Source: Methylophilus glucosoxydans
Lineage (GTDB): Bacteria > Pseudomonadota > Gammaproteobacteria > Burkholderiales > Methylophilaceae
Assembly (NCBI RefSeq): GCF_042676145.1
Contig: NZ_JBHTJW010000001.1
Location: 1 to 64,000 of the forward strand
Reading direction: 5' to 3'
DNA: 64,000 bases
Part shown: positions 44,896 through 51,550 of the stretch, in pieces
Layout: each line of letters starts with the position of its first letter
How positions within the stretch are numbered: the stretch's first letter is position 1
Notes under the pieces: generated by a model
Told to the model about the DNA's origin: nothing
The model's input: the letters and a program-made list of their open reading frames with translations, nothing else
The model's database searches: none
Position numbers and translations under genes: made by a program

Positions 44896-45605
44896 TCAAT
44901 ACGACTCTTGGTATAAGTAAGGACCAGCAATAGCCAACTGCACATTAGCCAAAGCGATGTCAGGGTATGCGATAAAAAGTGGGCACCTCTGACTTGTTGC
45001 GCCCAACCCAGCATTAAGCCGACGGCCAGGCCAGACAGCGCCACCAGCAGAGCTTTACGCGGGGCGTGCGGCAGCCACAACAAACAGAGCGCCGACAGCC
45101 AGACGCCACTGGTGGTATGTCCGGCTGGAAAGCAGTGTCCCTCTTCAATCCCGGCATGGCTGCTGAATGTAGGCGCCCACTGTAGCTCGCCGCCATAACG
45201 CACGACATCCCAGGGGCAAGCATGCGGCATTTGTTGTTTGAGGCCAGAGACCAGCAGCGCATTGAGCAAGGCCAAAAAAAGAATCCAGCGTAATTTATAG
45301 CGCATGGAGGCTGTCAGCCGCTTGCCGACCCAGCGTTCAGGCACACTGCTGATCAACAACAGGGTGAGCCAGAGCAAGGTCAGCAGATGCTTGGCATATT
45401 CATGCATGATGGTTTCGTAAAAAAAAGCATGCTTTTGGCTAAAGGCCTGTTGAGCAAAGTCAAAGTGCTGGTCGGCCAGATAGAGATCTATGCTTGTGCC
45501 ATTGGCCAGCCAGACAATCACCATGGCGGAGAGCAGCCACGCTTTCCACAGCATGGCCAAGGTCGGTTCAGGTAACCAGGGTTGCGTTATTGTTTGAGTA
45601 TTCAT
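44892..45605 (-). CDS. PAP2-family membrane phosphatase (possible lipid A phosphatase)
   Basis: The 237-residue membrane protein has about six helices and PAP2 motifs in order: KQQMPHACPWD (motif 1 region), GHCFPAGHTTSG (motif 2, His) and RGAHFLSHTLTSLW (motif 3, His). In Helicobacter the LpxE lipid A 1-phosphatase gene sits beside eptA and prepares its substrate. The same pairing and 4-nt overlap here suggest this role, but an undecaprenyl-pyrophosphate phosphatase is possible. Confidence 0.88.
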   Translation of the reverse strand: MNTQTITQPWLPEPTLAMLWKAWLLSAMVIVWLANGTSIDLYLADQHFDFAQQAFSQKHAFFYETIMHEYAKHLLTLLWLTLLLISSVPERWVGKRLTASMRYKLRWILFLALLNALLVSGLKQQMPHACPWDVVRYGGELQWAPTFSSHAGIEEGHCFPAGHTTSGVWLSALCLLWLPHAPRKALLVALSGLAVGLMLGWAQQVRGAHFLSHTLTSLWLMCSWLLLVLTYTKSRIE

Positions 45606-45690
45606 CGCTTAGTGTGTATGCCTGTTTTTATCCATCTTCGCACGATGGGCTGGACGTGCGTCTCTTGTTTTCAAAAACGTGGACATCAAA

Positions 45691-45706
45691 TGCAAACCGT
45701 GTGCCA
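45691..45706 (-). promoter_or_regulatory. Sigma-54 promoter of the PAP2-eptA operon
   Basis: Read on the minus strand, TGGCACACGGTTTGCA (45706-45691) matches TGGCAC-N5-TTGCA with GG and GC 12 bp apart. It lies 86 bp upstream of the PAP2 start. Enhancer dyads at 45807-45863 are about 110-150 bp upstream of it. Confidence 0.82.
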
Positions 45707-45806
45707 CATTCCCGTACACGTCGTTAATACTAAGATAAACGACTGATTTGCATTGGGAAAACACTGTATCCTTGACAGGGCTGCGCCAGCTCATAGACGA
45801 TCAGCC

Positions 45807-45863
45807 TCTGCAAAATGTGCAGAAGCTGAATACACAGCCTTTAAAAGGCTGCAAAATATGCAG
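45807..45863. promoter_or_regulatory. Paired enhancer dyads in the divergent sigma-54 region
   Basis: Site 1: TCTGCA AAATG TGCAGA (45807-45823, centre 45815). Site 2: CTGCA AAATA TGCAG (45849-45863, centre 45856). Centre spacing is 41 bp, near four helical turns. The same pair with the same spacing occurs before the ArnT-like gene. They sit between two divergent sigma-54 promoters and are probably shared binding sites of an NtrC-family activator. Confidence 0.82.
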
Positions 45864-45917
45864 GGGTTTGTGGGGTGGCTTTTGATTAAGATGATGATTT
45901 ATAAGTATAAATTGATC

Positions 45918-45933
45918 TGGCATAAGGATTGCA
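45918..45933 (+). promoter_or_regulatory. Sigma-54 promoter of the hemolysin-like/acyl ligase/oxidase/SDR operon
   Basis: TGGCATAAGGATTGCA has the -24 GG and -12 GC exactly 12 bp apart. It lies 62 bp after the centre of the nearer dyad and about 40 bp before the first start codon. Confidence 0.82.
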
Positions 45934-45971
45934 AATGAAAGCCCAAGAGCATTCTTTGCGAGACGGTTGAC

Positions 45972-46612
45972 ATGTTACATTCAGAACCAAACACAGCATT
46001 TTATCACGCGGCCTCTGCCTATGAGCTGAGAGACTTTGCCCAGGCCAAGCGTTATCAGGTCAATGAAATTACCGGACACCTGGTCGAGCAGGGGGCCCCT
46101 GCCGTCAGGAGGTGGAGGCCTTTATTGCTGCGGTGTTTAAACAGATTTATGGTGCAGAAGTCAGCCAGTTTATGCCGCAATTAGTGGCCTTGCGGGATGC
46201 CAGTGGTGTGCTGATGGCCGCCTTTGGTTTGCATCATGCCGCCCATGGCCGTCTGTTTCTCGAGCAGTATATTGATGAGCCGATTGAGCAGTTGATGTCG
46301 CGCCAGCTTGGCCGCGACATTGCACGTGAGGAAATCACCTATTTTGGTAACCTGGCGGTGGCCAATCCGCGTAATGCCGGCGTGCTGATTGCGCATGTGA
46401 TTCAACATAGCCTGAGTATGAATTTACCATGGGGCGTTGCGACCGCACATCACAGTTTGCAAAATGGCCTGATCAAGGGTGGGCGAGACTTATATCCATT
46501 AGCGGCGGCGAATCCTGATCGTCTGGACGCGCAAGAACGTGCAAAATGGGGCAGCTACTACAAACATATCCCGCAAATTGTGGCGATTCGCGGTGTGGCT
46601 GATCCTTTATAA
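45972..46612 (+). pseudogene. Thermostable-hemolysin-family gene with an apparent -1 frameshift
   Basis: The reading frame from ATG 45972 runs to ...VEQGAPAVR, but family similarity continues one frame back: RQEVEAFIAAVFKQIYGAEVSQFMPQL, then LFLEQYIDEPIEQLM, FGNLAVANPRNAG and the terminal WGSYYKHIPQIVAI. The shift falls at or just after the tract GGGGGCCCC (46091-46099), where one missing base restores a single open frame. This can be a real mutation, phase variation or a sequencing error. The family (Vibrio delta-VPH) looks to me like a GNAT-type acyltransferase, not a classical toxin. It is the first gene of the sigma-54 operon; if broken, later genes may still be translated. Confidence 0.75.
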
Positions 46613-46621
46613 GCCCCGATC

Positions 46622-48118
46622 ATGATACTCAACGAAATTCAAGCGCAGGCGGCTCAAGTTCCCGAGCAGATTGCCTTACAGGGCGCACAGACGCAACTGA
46701 GCTATGCTGCCCTTGCCAAAGAAATCACGCGCGTGTCTTCGGCGTTGATGACGTTGACACCGCAAGCCAGTGTCGCCTTGGCGCTTGATAATAGCCCGGC
46801 CTGGATCGTGCTGGATCTGGCGATACTGGCGGCGGCCTGGACCAATGTACCGGTGCCCGCCTTTTTCTCTGCAACGCAAAAGCAGCATGCCATTCTGGAT
46901 GCGGGCGTCAGCCTGGTGTTGACTGATACGCCCGCAGTCTGGCTAGGCCTGTTCCCCGAGGCTGCGCTAGTTGCTGAATGGCAGGTGGCCGACAAGATGG
47001 TCACGGTGCTTCGCGTGCAGGCGCATGATAGGGCGGCGCCTGTGGCCAAAATTACTTATACCTCTGGCACGACCGGCGCGCCCAAAGGCGTTTGCCTGAG
47101 CGAAGACCACATGTGGGAAGTTGCCAGTTCGATTCGGGCACTGGTCAAACCGGGCCACGATGACTGCCATTTTTGCGTGTTGCCACTTGCCACCTTGTTG
47201 GAAAATGTCGCCGGCGTTTATGCCAGCCTGATCTCTGGCACCACCGTCGTGGTCTACAGCTGCGAGGCCGTTGGCTTTAGCGGTAGCCAGTTTGATATCT
47301 TCAAGCTCTACCGTGGCCTGCAAGCCAGCCAGGCTACCACGGCCATTTTGATTCCAGAGTTGTTGCGTGCGCTGGTGGCTTGCCTGCAAGCCGGTCAGCT
47401 GGCCCTGGCTCAGTTGCGCTTTGTCGCAGTGGGGGGCGCCAAGGTGGCGCCAGAGCTGCTGTTACAGGCACATGCACTGGGGTTGCCGGTATACGAAGGC
47501 TATGGCTTGTCCGAATGTGCCTCGGTGGTCACACTGAATACCCCACTGGCCAATCAGCCAGGCAGTATTGGTCAGCCCTTGCCGCACGTGCAATTGCGCG
47601 TGGATAGCCACGGCGAGTTGTGGGTCAAAGGAGCCATTTACGCTGGGTATATGGCGGCAGATGGGACGATCACTGAACCAGCGCTTGATGTGGACGGTTA
47701 CTTGCCGACCGGCGATTTGGCCTACCAGGATGCCGAAGGTCACTGGATCCTGTCTGGCCGCAAAAAAAATCTGTTTATTACTTCATTCGGGCGCAACGTG
47801 TCGCCAGAGTGGGTCGAAACGACATTGATTCAGCAGGCCGGATTGTTACAGGCCTGTGTGTTTGGAGAAGCGAGGCCGTATAACGTGGCGGTGGTGGTGC
47901 TTGCACCACAGGCAAGTCAGGCGCAAGTGGCGCAAGGCATTGCACGGGCGAATCAGGGCTTGCCTGATTATGCGCAAGTGGGCGATGTGATATATGCCAA
48001 GCAGCCCTTTACCCCACAAAACGGACAACTGACGGCCAATGGCCGTTTAAAACGCGATGTGATTGCTGCCGCGTATGCCGCAGAAATCAACGCCCTTTAT
48101 GAAGGAATTTCCGCATGA
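46622..48118 (+). CDS. AMP-dependent acyl ligase (ANL superfamily)
   Basis: The 498-residue enzyme activates a carboxylic acid as acyl-AMP and joins it to CoA or another acceptor. Motifs: ITYTSGTTGAPKGV (A3 phosphate loop, about 140-153), YEGYGLSEC (A5), TGDLAYQDAEG (A7), SGRKKN (A8) and catalytic Lys in NGRLKRDVI (A10). It resembles long-chain fatty acid ligases but is shorter than FadD. Its ATGA overlap with the next gene couples it to the iron oxidase, suggesting the activated acid is an intermediate of the same pathway. Confidence 0.9.
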   Translation: MILNEIQAQAAQVPEQIALQGAQTQLSYAALAKEITRVSSALMTLTPQASVALALDNSPAWIVLDLAILAAAWTNVPVPAFFSATQKQHAILDAGVSLVLTDTPAVWLGLFPEAALVAEWQVADKMVTVLRVQAHDRAAPVAKITYTSGTTGAPKGVCLSEDHMWEVASSIRALVKPGHDDCHFCVLPLATLLENVAGVYASLISGTTVVVYSCEAVGFSGSQFDIFKLYRGLQASQATTAILIPELLRALVACLQAGQLALAQLRFVAVGGAKVAPELLLQAHALGLPVYEGYGLSECASVVTLNTPLANQPGSIGQPLPHVQLRVDSHGELWVKGAIYAGYMAADGTITEPALDVDGYLPTGDLAYQDAEGHWILSGRKKNLFITSFGRNVSPEWVETTLIQQAGLLQACVFGEARPYNVAVVVLAPQASQAQVAQGIARANQGLPDYAQVGDVIYAKQPFTPQNGQLTANGRLKRDVIAAAYAAEINALYEGISA

Positions 48119-48813
48119 GTTTTTATCAGCAATTATTGAGCGCCACTGAGCAGGAGCGCAACACCTTAATGACTTTGCCCTTGATTCAACAAGGCGCACA
48201 GGGCAACATCACCCTGGAAACCTATCGTGCTTTTCTGACGCAAGCCTATCATCATGTTAAGCACACCACGCCGTTACTGATGGCCTGCGGCGGCCGGTTG
48301 AGCGGTGAGTATGAATGGTTGCGGACCGCGATTGGTGAATATATCGAAGAAGAAATGGGGCATCAGGAATGGGTGCTGAATGATATTGAAGCCTGCGGTG
48401 GCGACAAGGAGTCTGTGCGTCACAGTGCAACCGAGCAAGATGCCGCTTGCCATGCAACCGAGGTGATGGTGGCTTATGCCTACGACATGATACACCGCGT
48501 GAATCCACTGGGCTTTTTTGGCATGGTGTTAGTGCTTGAAGGCACGAGCACAGCGGTGGCCACCCAGGCCGGCGAAAAAATCATGCAGGCACTGCAGTTG
48601 CCCAAAAAAGCTTTTAGCTATCTGTTTTCGCATGGGTCGCTGGATATTAGCCATGTCACTTTCTACGAAAGTCTCATGAATCAAGTGACCAAAGCAGAAG
48701 ACCAGCAAGCGATCATTCATGCGGCCAAACGGTTTTACCGCTTGTATGGCGAGATCTTTAAACATGTCGCGGCACAAGCGGCGATCAATCACACGCTGCA
48801 ACAAGCAGCTTAG
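48115..48813 (+). CDS. TenA/haem-oxygenase-like iron-containing oxidase
   Basis: The 232-residue all-helical protein belongs to the haem-oxygenase-like superfamily annotated as TenA or iron-containing redox enzymes. Likely metal ligands include His46/47 (AYHHVKH), the EEEMGHQEW helix (E79/H83) and residues in the late DISHVTFYESL helix. Relatives such as UndA oxidatively decarboxylate fatty acids, and others oxidise amines. No thiamine genes adjoin it, so a TenA thiaminase role is unlikely. Coupled to the acyl ligase. Confidence 0.82.
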   Translation: MSFYQQLLSATEQERNTLMTLPLIQQGAQGNITLETYRAFLTQAYHHVKHTTPLLMACGGRLSGEYEWLRTAIGEYIEEEMGHQEWVLNDIEACGGDKESVRHSATEQDAACHATEVMVAYAYDMIHRVNPLGFFGMVLVLEGTSTAVATQAGEKIMQALQLPKKAFSYLFSHGSLDISHVTFYESLMNQVTKAEDQQAIIHAAKRFYRLYGEIFKHVAAQAAINHTLQQAA

Positions 48814-48825
48814 GAGCCATCAGTC

Positions 48826-49617
48826 ATGGAGTTGCGTAATTTACATGTGGTATTGACCGGTGCGACCGGTGGCCTCGGTTCGGTGCTTGCGCTTGCGTTG
48901 AGTGCAAGAGGGGCCGTCGTCGGGCTCGTTGGCCGAGATCCGGTTAAACTGCATGTCTTGCAAAAAAGAATTACCAGTCAGGGTGGCAAGGCGCACATTA
49001 TCGTTGCCGATCTGGCGCAGCCGAATATGGCCAGTCAAGTGCTCACGCAGTCTTTGCGCGAGATGGGGCATGTCGATTTGCTGATGAACAATGCTGGCAT
49101 CATTGAGTTCACCGAGTTTGCCAAGCAGGCCGAAGTGAACATTGACAACATGATTCATACCAATGTCACGGCGACCTTGGTATTAAGCCGTGAATTTGTC
49201 ACCTATTTTAGCCAGCGCGGCCGCGGGCATCTGGCATTTGTCGGCTCTATTTTTGGTTCGCTGGGGTTTCCGCATTTTGCCACCTACTGCGCCAGCAAAT
49301 TTGCCATCCATGGCTTTAGCCAGGCCTTGCGGCGTGAGCTCATCGATAGCAACATCGGGGTCACTTATATCGCCCCACGCGCTATCGCCACGCCTATGAA
49401 TGACGACCGCACCAATGCCATGTGGCAAGCGTCCGGCCAAGCCATTGATGAACCGCAATTTGTTGCGGATAAAATTATCCAGGCGCTGCTCAAAGACCAA
49501 CAAGAGCTGTTTATCGGTCAACCGCAAAGCTTTTTTGCCTGGTTGAATGGACTGGCGCCGAGGCTAGTGAATCTCGGCTTGAAGCAACAAGCGAGGCTGG
49601 CGAAGCGGTTTTTGTAG
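48826..49617 (+). CDS. Short-chain dehydrogenase/reductase
   Basis: The 263-residue classical SDR has the nucleotide loop LTGATGGLGSVLA, NNAG, the Ser-Tyr-Lys triad (VGSIFGSLGF and TYCASK) and a short C-terminal extension. AGGAG lies before the ATG, 12 bp after the oxidase stop. As the last gene of the sigma-54 operon it probably reduces or oxidises the product of the ligase/oxidase pair. Substrate unknown. Confidence 0.9.
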   Translation: MELRNLHVVLTGATGGLGSVLALALSARGAVVGLVGRDPVKLHVLQKRITSQGGKAHIIVADLAQPNMASQVLTQSLREMGHVDLLMNNAGIIEFTEFAKQAEVNIDNMIHTNVTATLVLSREFVTYFSQRGRGHLAFVGSIFGSLGFPHFATYCASKFAIHGFSQALRRELIDSNIGVTYIAPRAIATPMNDDRTNAMWQASGQAIDEPQFVADKIIQALLKDQQELFIGQPQSFFAWLNGLAPRLVNLGLKQQARLAKRFL

Positions 49618-49623
49618 CTTGAC

Positions 49624-50553
49624 TTATTCCCATTCCAGTTGCGGGTAAACCACATTGACATTGCGCCGGTTGGCGATGTCGAACAATACCCAGTTGTCAT
49701 GCTCAGAGGCGGCTGCAGTGTCCATGGTTTGTTCCATGCTGATGCCTTTTTTGATGCTGGTTCTGATATCGCTTAATAACAAGTTGAGATAGCGTAACTC
49801 GTTGCCAATGATGGTTTTCTGGTCGCTGCTCTCTAACCCATGGCCGGGGACGATGAGCGAGTATGGTTGCTGGTTGATTTGCTCCAGCACGGCGATCAAG
49901 CCTTTGAGGTCGCCTTCTACCACTGGCGTCCGTTGCGCAAACAGCAAGTCGCCCGCAAACAGGGTATTGGTTTGCGTGTCTAGAATAGTGAGGTCAGTAT
50001 GGGTGTGGGCCACCTTGCGCGCTTGTAGTTGCAGGATGCGGTGCCCCAGGTCCAGCGTCTGCTCAGCATGCACAAGGGTATCCGGGGGGATGGTGGGGCT
50101 TGCCGCACCGTCAGCCCCCAGTAGGCGCGCATTCAGTTTTTCATATTGCTCCTTGCGCAGCAGCATGTTGGTGGCCAGTTTTTCGTGACCGACAAAGTGG
50201 GTAGTGCCATTTTGAAAAGCGGCGTTGCCATAGGTGTGGTCTGGATGGACATGGGTATTGATGACATATCGGATAGGCAAGGGGCTGATGCGGCGAATGG
50301 CGGCGAGTAATTGGTCACCGGTATGTTTGCTGCCGCCACTGTCAATCACGGCAATGGCCTCTTGGCCAATGATGACGCCGAGGTTGCAGATGTCGCCCTG
50401 ATAGCCATCATCAATATCCAGATGCTTGCCATGGTGCACATAGATGCCGTCCGCCACCTGTTTAAATTCAAAGTCGTCGGCCCAGGCCTGGCTACACAGC
50501 GTTACAAATACGTATACAAGACGCACACCAAAGCGGTTGATTTTTGATAACAT
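49624..50553 (-). CDS. Secreted metallo-beta-lactamase-fold hydrolase (quinoprotein relay/SoxH type)
   Basis: The 309-residue protein has a signal peptide (LVYVFVTLCSQAWA) and the MBL zinc motif NTHVHPDHTYGN, then THTDLTILD, LFAGDLLF and VPGHG. It resembles the SoxH-related 'quinoprotein relay system' hydrolases that occur with PQQ-dependent alcohol dehydrogenases in methylotrophs. The enzymatic target is unknown. It is divergent from the cytochrome b561 gene, which may be its electron-transfer neighbour, and convergent with the SDR gene (6-bp gap). Confidence 0.85.
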   Translation of the reverse strand: MLSKINRFGVRLVYVFVTLCSQAWADDFEFKQVADGIYVHHGKHLDIDDGYQGDICNLGVIIGQEAIAVIDSGGSKHTGDQLLAAIRRISPLPIRYVINTHVHPDHTYGNAAFQNGTTHFVGHEKLATNMLLRKEQYEKLNARLLGADGAASPTIPPDTLVHAEQTLDLGHRILQLQARKVAHTHTDLTILDTQTNTLFAGDLLFAQRTPVVEGDLKGLIAVLEQINQQPYSLIVPGHGLESSDQKTIIGNELRYLNLLLSDIRTSIKKGISMEQTMDTAAASEHDNWVLFDIANRRNVNVVYPQLEWE

Positions 50554-50565
50554 GACAGCTTACCC

Positions 50566-50623
50566 ATGAATGATTCATGCATCATAAACAATTCATGCAT
50601 GCAGTCATAGTGACCGCTGTCAC
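50566..50623. promoter_or_regulatory. Cluster of palindromes between the MBL hydrolase and cytochrome b561
   Basis: ATGAA TGA TTCAT (50566-50578) is a perfect dyad. ATTCATGCAT occurs twice as a direct repeat (50573-50582 and 50591-50600, 18 bp apart). GTGAC CGCT GTCAC (50610-50623) is another dyad. The region separates two divergent genes and probably holds operators for both. No regulator is assigned. Confidence 0.5.
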
Positions 50624-50656
50624 AGGCTGGTCAGATTCATCTACAAAGGAGATTCA

Positions 50657-51253
50657 ATGAGTTCAACCCAGCGTTATACCAAGGTGGCGATTATTCTGCA
50701 CTGGCTCATCGCACTGGTCATTATTGGCATGTTTGCCCTGGGCTGGTACATGGGCGAGTTGCCGAAAGACGGGCCAAAACAAACGGCCTTTGATCTGTTC
50801 GATCTGGGGATCGTCACCTGGCAGATGGACGAGCCGGCCACAGCCCGGACACTGTATTTTAATCTGCACAAGTCCATCGGCTTTACCTTGCTCTGGCTGG
50901 TGATTTTCCGTGTCTACTGGCGTGTGACACATACCCCGCCTGCCATGCTGGCCAGCTATTCAGCGCTGGAGCGTAAGTTGGCGACAGCCGTGCATCACAT
51001 ACTGTATTTGCTGATGGTCTTGATCCCATTGAGCGGCGTACTCATGACGCTTTACAGCAAGTTCGGCTTGAAGTGGTTTGGGCTGGAGGTGTTCGGCGGG
51101 CTGGATAATGCCGATTTGCGCGATGTGTTTAAAGAGTCTCACGAGTTATTTGCCAACCTGATGCTGGCTGCATTTATCGTGCATGTGCTTGGGGCACTCA
51201 AACATCAGTGGAAAGATAAAGACGAGACCATGTCGCGCATGTCTCTGAAGTAG
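50657..51253 (+). CDS. Cytochrome b561
   Basis: The 198-residue inner-membrane dihaem cytochrome has four helices and haem-ligand histidines in ILHWLIAL, NLHKSIGF, VHHILYLL and the last helix (FIVHVLGALKHQ). Family members move electrons between quinone and periplasmic or cytoplasmic partners, including superoxide oxidase activity in E. coli CybB. A good ribosome site (AAAGGAG) precedes ATG 50657. Ended by the terminator at 51269. Confidence 0.93.
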   Translation: MSSTQRYTKVAIILHWLIALVIIGMFALGWYMGELPKDGPKQTAFDLFDLGIVTWQMDEPATARTLYFNLHKSIGFTLLWLVIFRVYWRVTHTPPAMLASYSALERKLATAVHHILYLLMVLIPLSGVLMTLYSKFGLKWFGLEVFGGLDNADLRDVFKESHELFANLMLAAFIVHVLGALKHQWKDKDETMSRMSLK

Positions 51254-51268
51254 AAAGAGGATTACCTG

Positions 51269-51296
51269 AAAAAAGCCTGCGATTGCAGGCTTTTTT
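51269..51296 (+). terminator. Terminator after cytochrome b561
   Basis: AAAAAAGCCTGC (51269-51280) and GCAGGCTTTTTT (51285-51296) form a perfect 12-bp stem with loop GATT. Confidence 0.93.
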
Positions 51297-51330
51297 ATTT
51301 TCCTTTTTCGGCTGATGGTGCCCAAGCGCA

Positions 51331-51386
51331 CTGCAAAAAGTGCACCCGGCTGATTAAACGCATTTATAGCCCTGCAAAAAATGCAC
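51331..51386. promoter_or_regulatory. Paired enhancer dyads upstream of the ArnT-like gene
   Basis: Site 3: CTGCA AAAAG TGCAC (51331-51345, centre 51338). Site 4: CTGCA AAAAA TGCAC (51372-51386, centre 51379). Spacing is 41 bp, identical to the pair at 45807-45863; the motif and 5-bp A-rich spacer are also the same. Centre of site 4 is 59 bp before the sigma-54 -24 element (62 bp in the other region). Confidence 0.82.
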
Positions 51387-51437
51387 AGAGTAAATTGGTT
51401 TTGATTATAGGTGGTTGATTGTAAATGTGATTTTATT

Positions 51438-51453
51438 TGGCATACGCCTTGCT
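51438..51453 (+). promoter_or_regulatory. Sigma-54 promoter of the ArnT-like gene
   Basis: TGGCATACGCCTTGCT fits the -24/-12 consensus with GG and GC 12 bp apart. It lies about 100 bp before the start codon. Confidence 0.82.
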
Positions 51454-51550
51454 GGTGAGTGCTGGATGTCGGGAATTAACATGGCGCCTATCAGCGTGTG
51501 ATGAATCCTGACTCGCCATTCAGTCGTTCATCAATCACAAGCGGATAGGC

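Noticed and set aside
45935..45970. Possible leader peptide before the hemolysin-like gene (ATG 45935)
   Set aside because: The ATG lies 2 bp after the sigma-54 -12 element, upstream of the expected transcription start.
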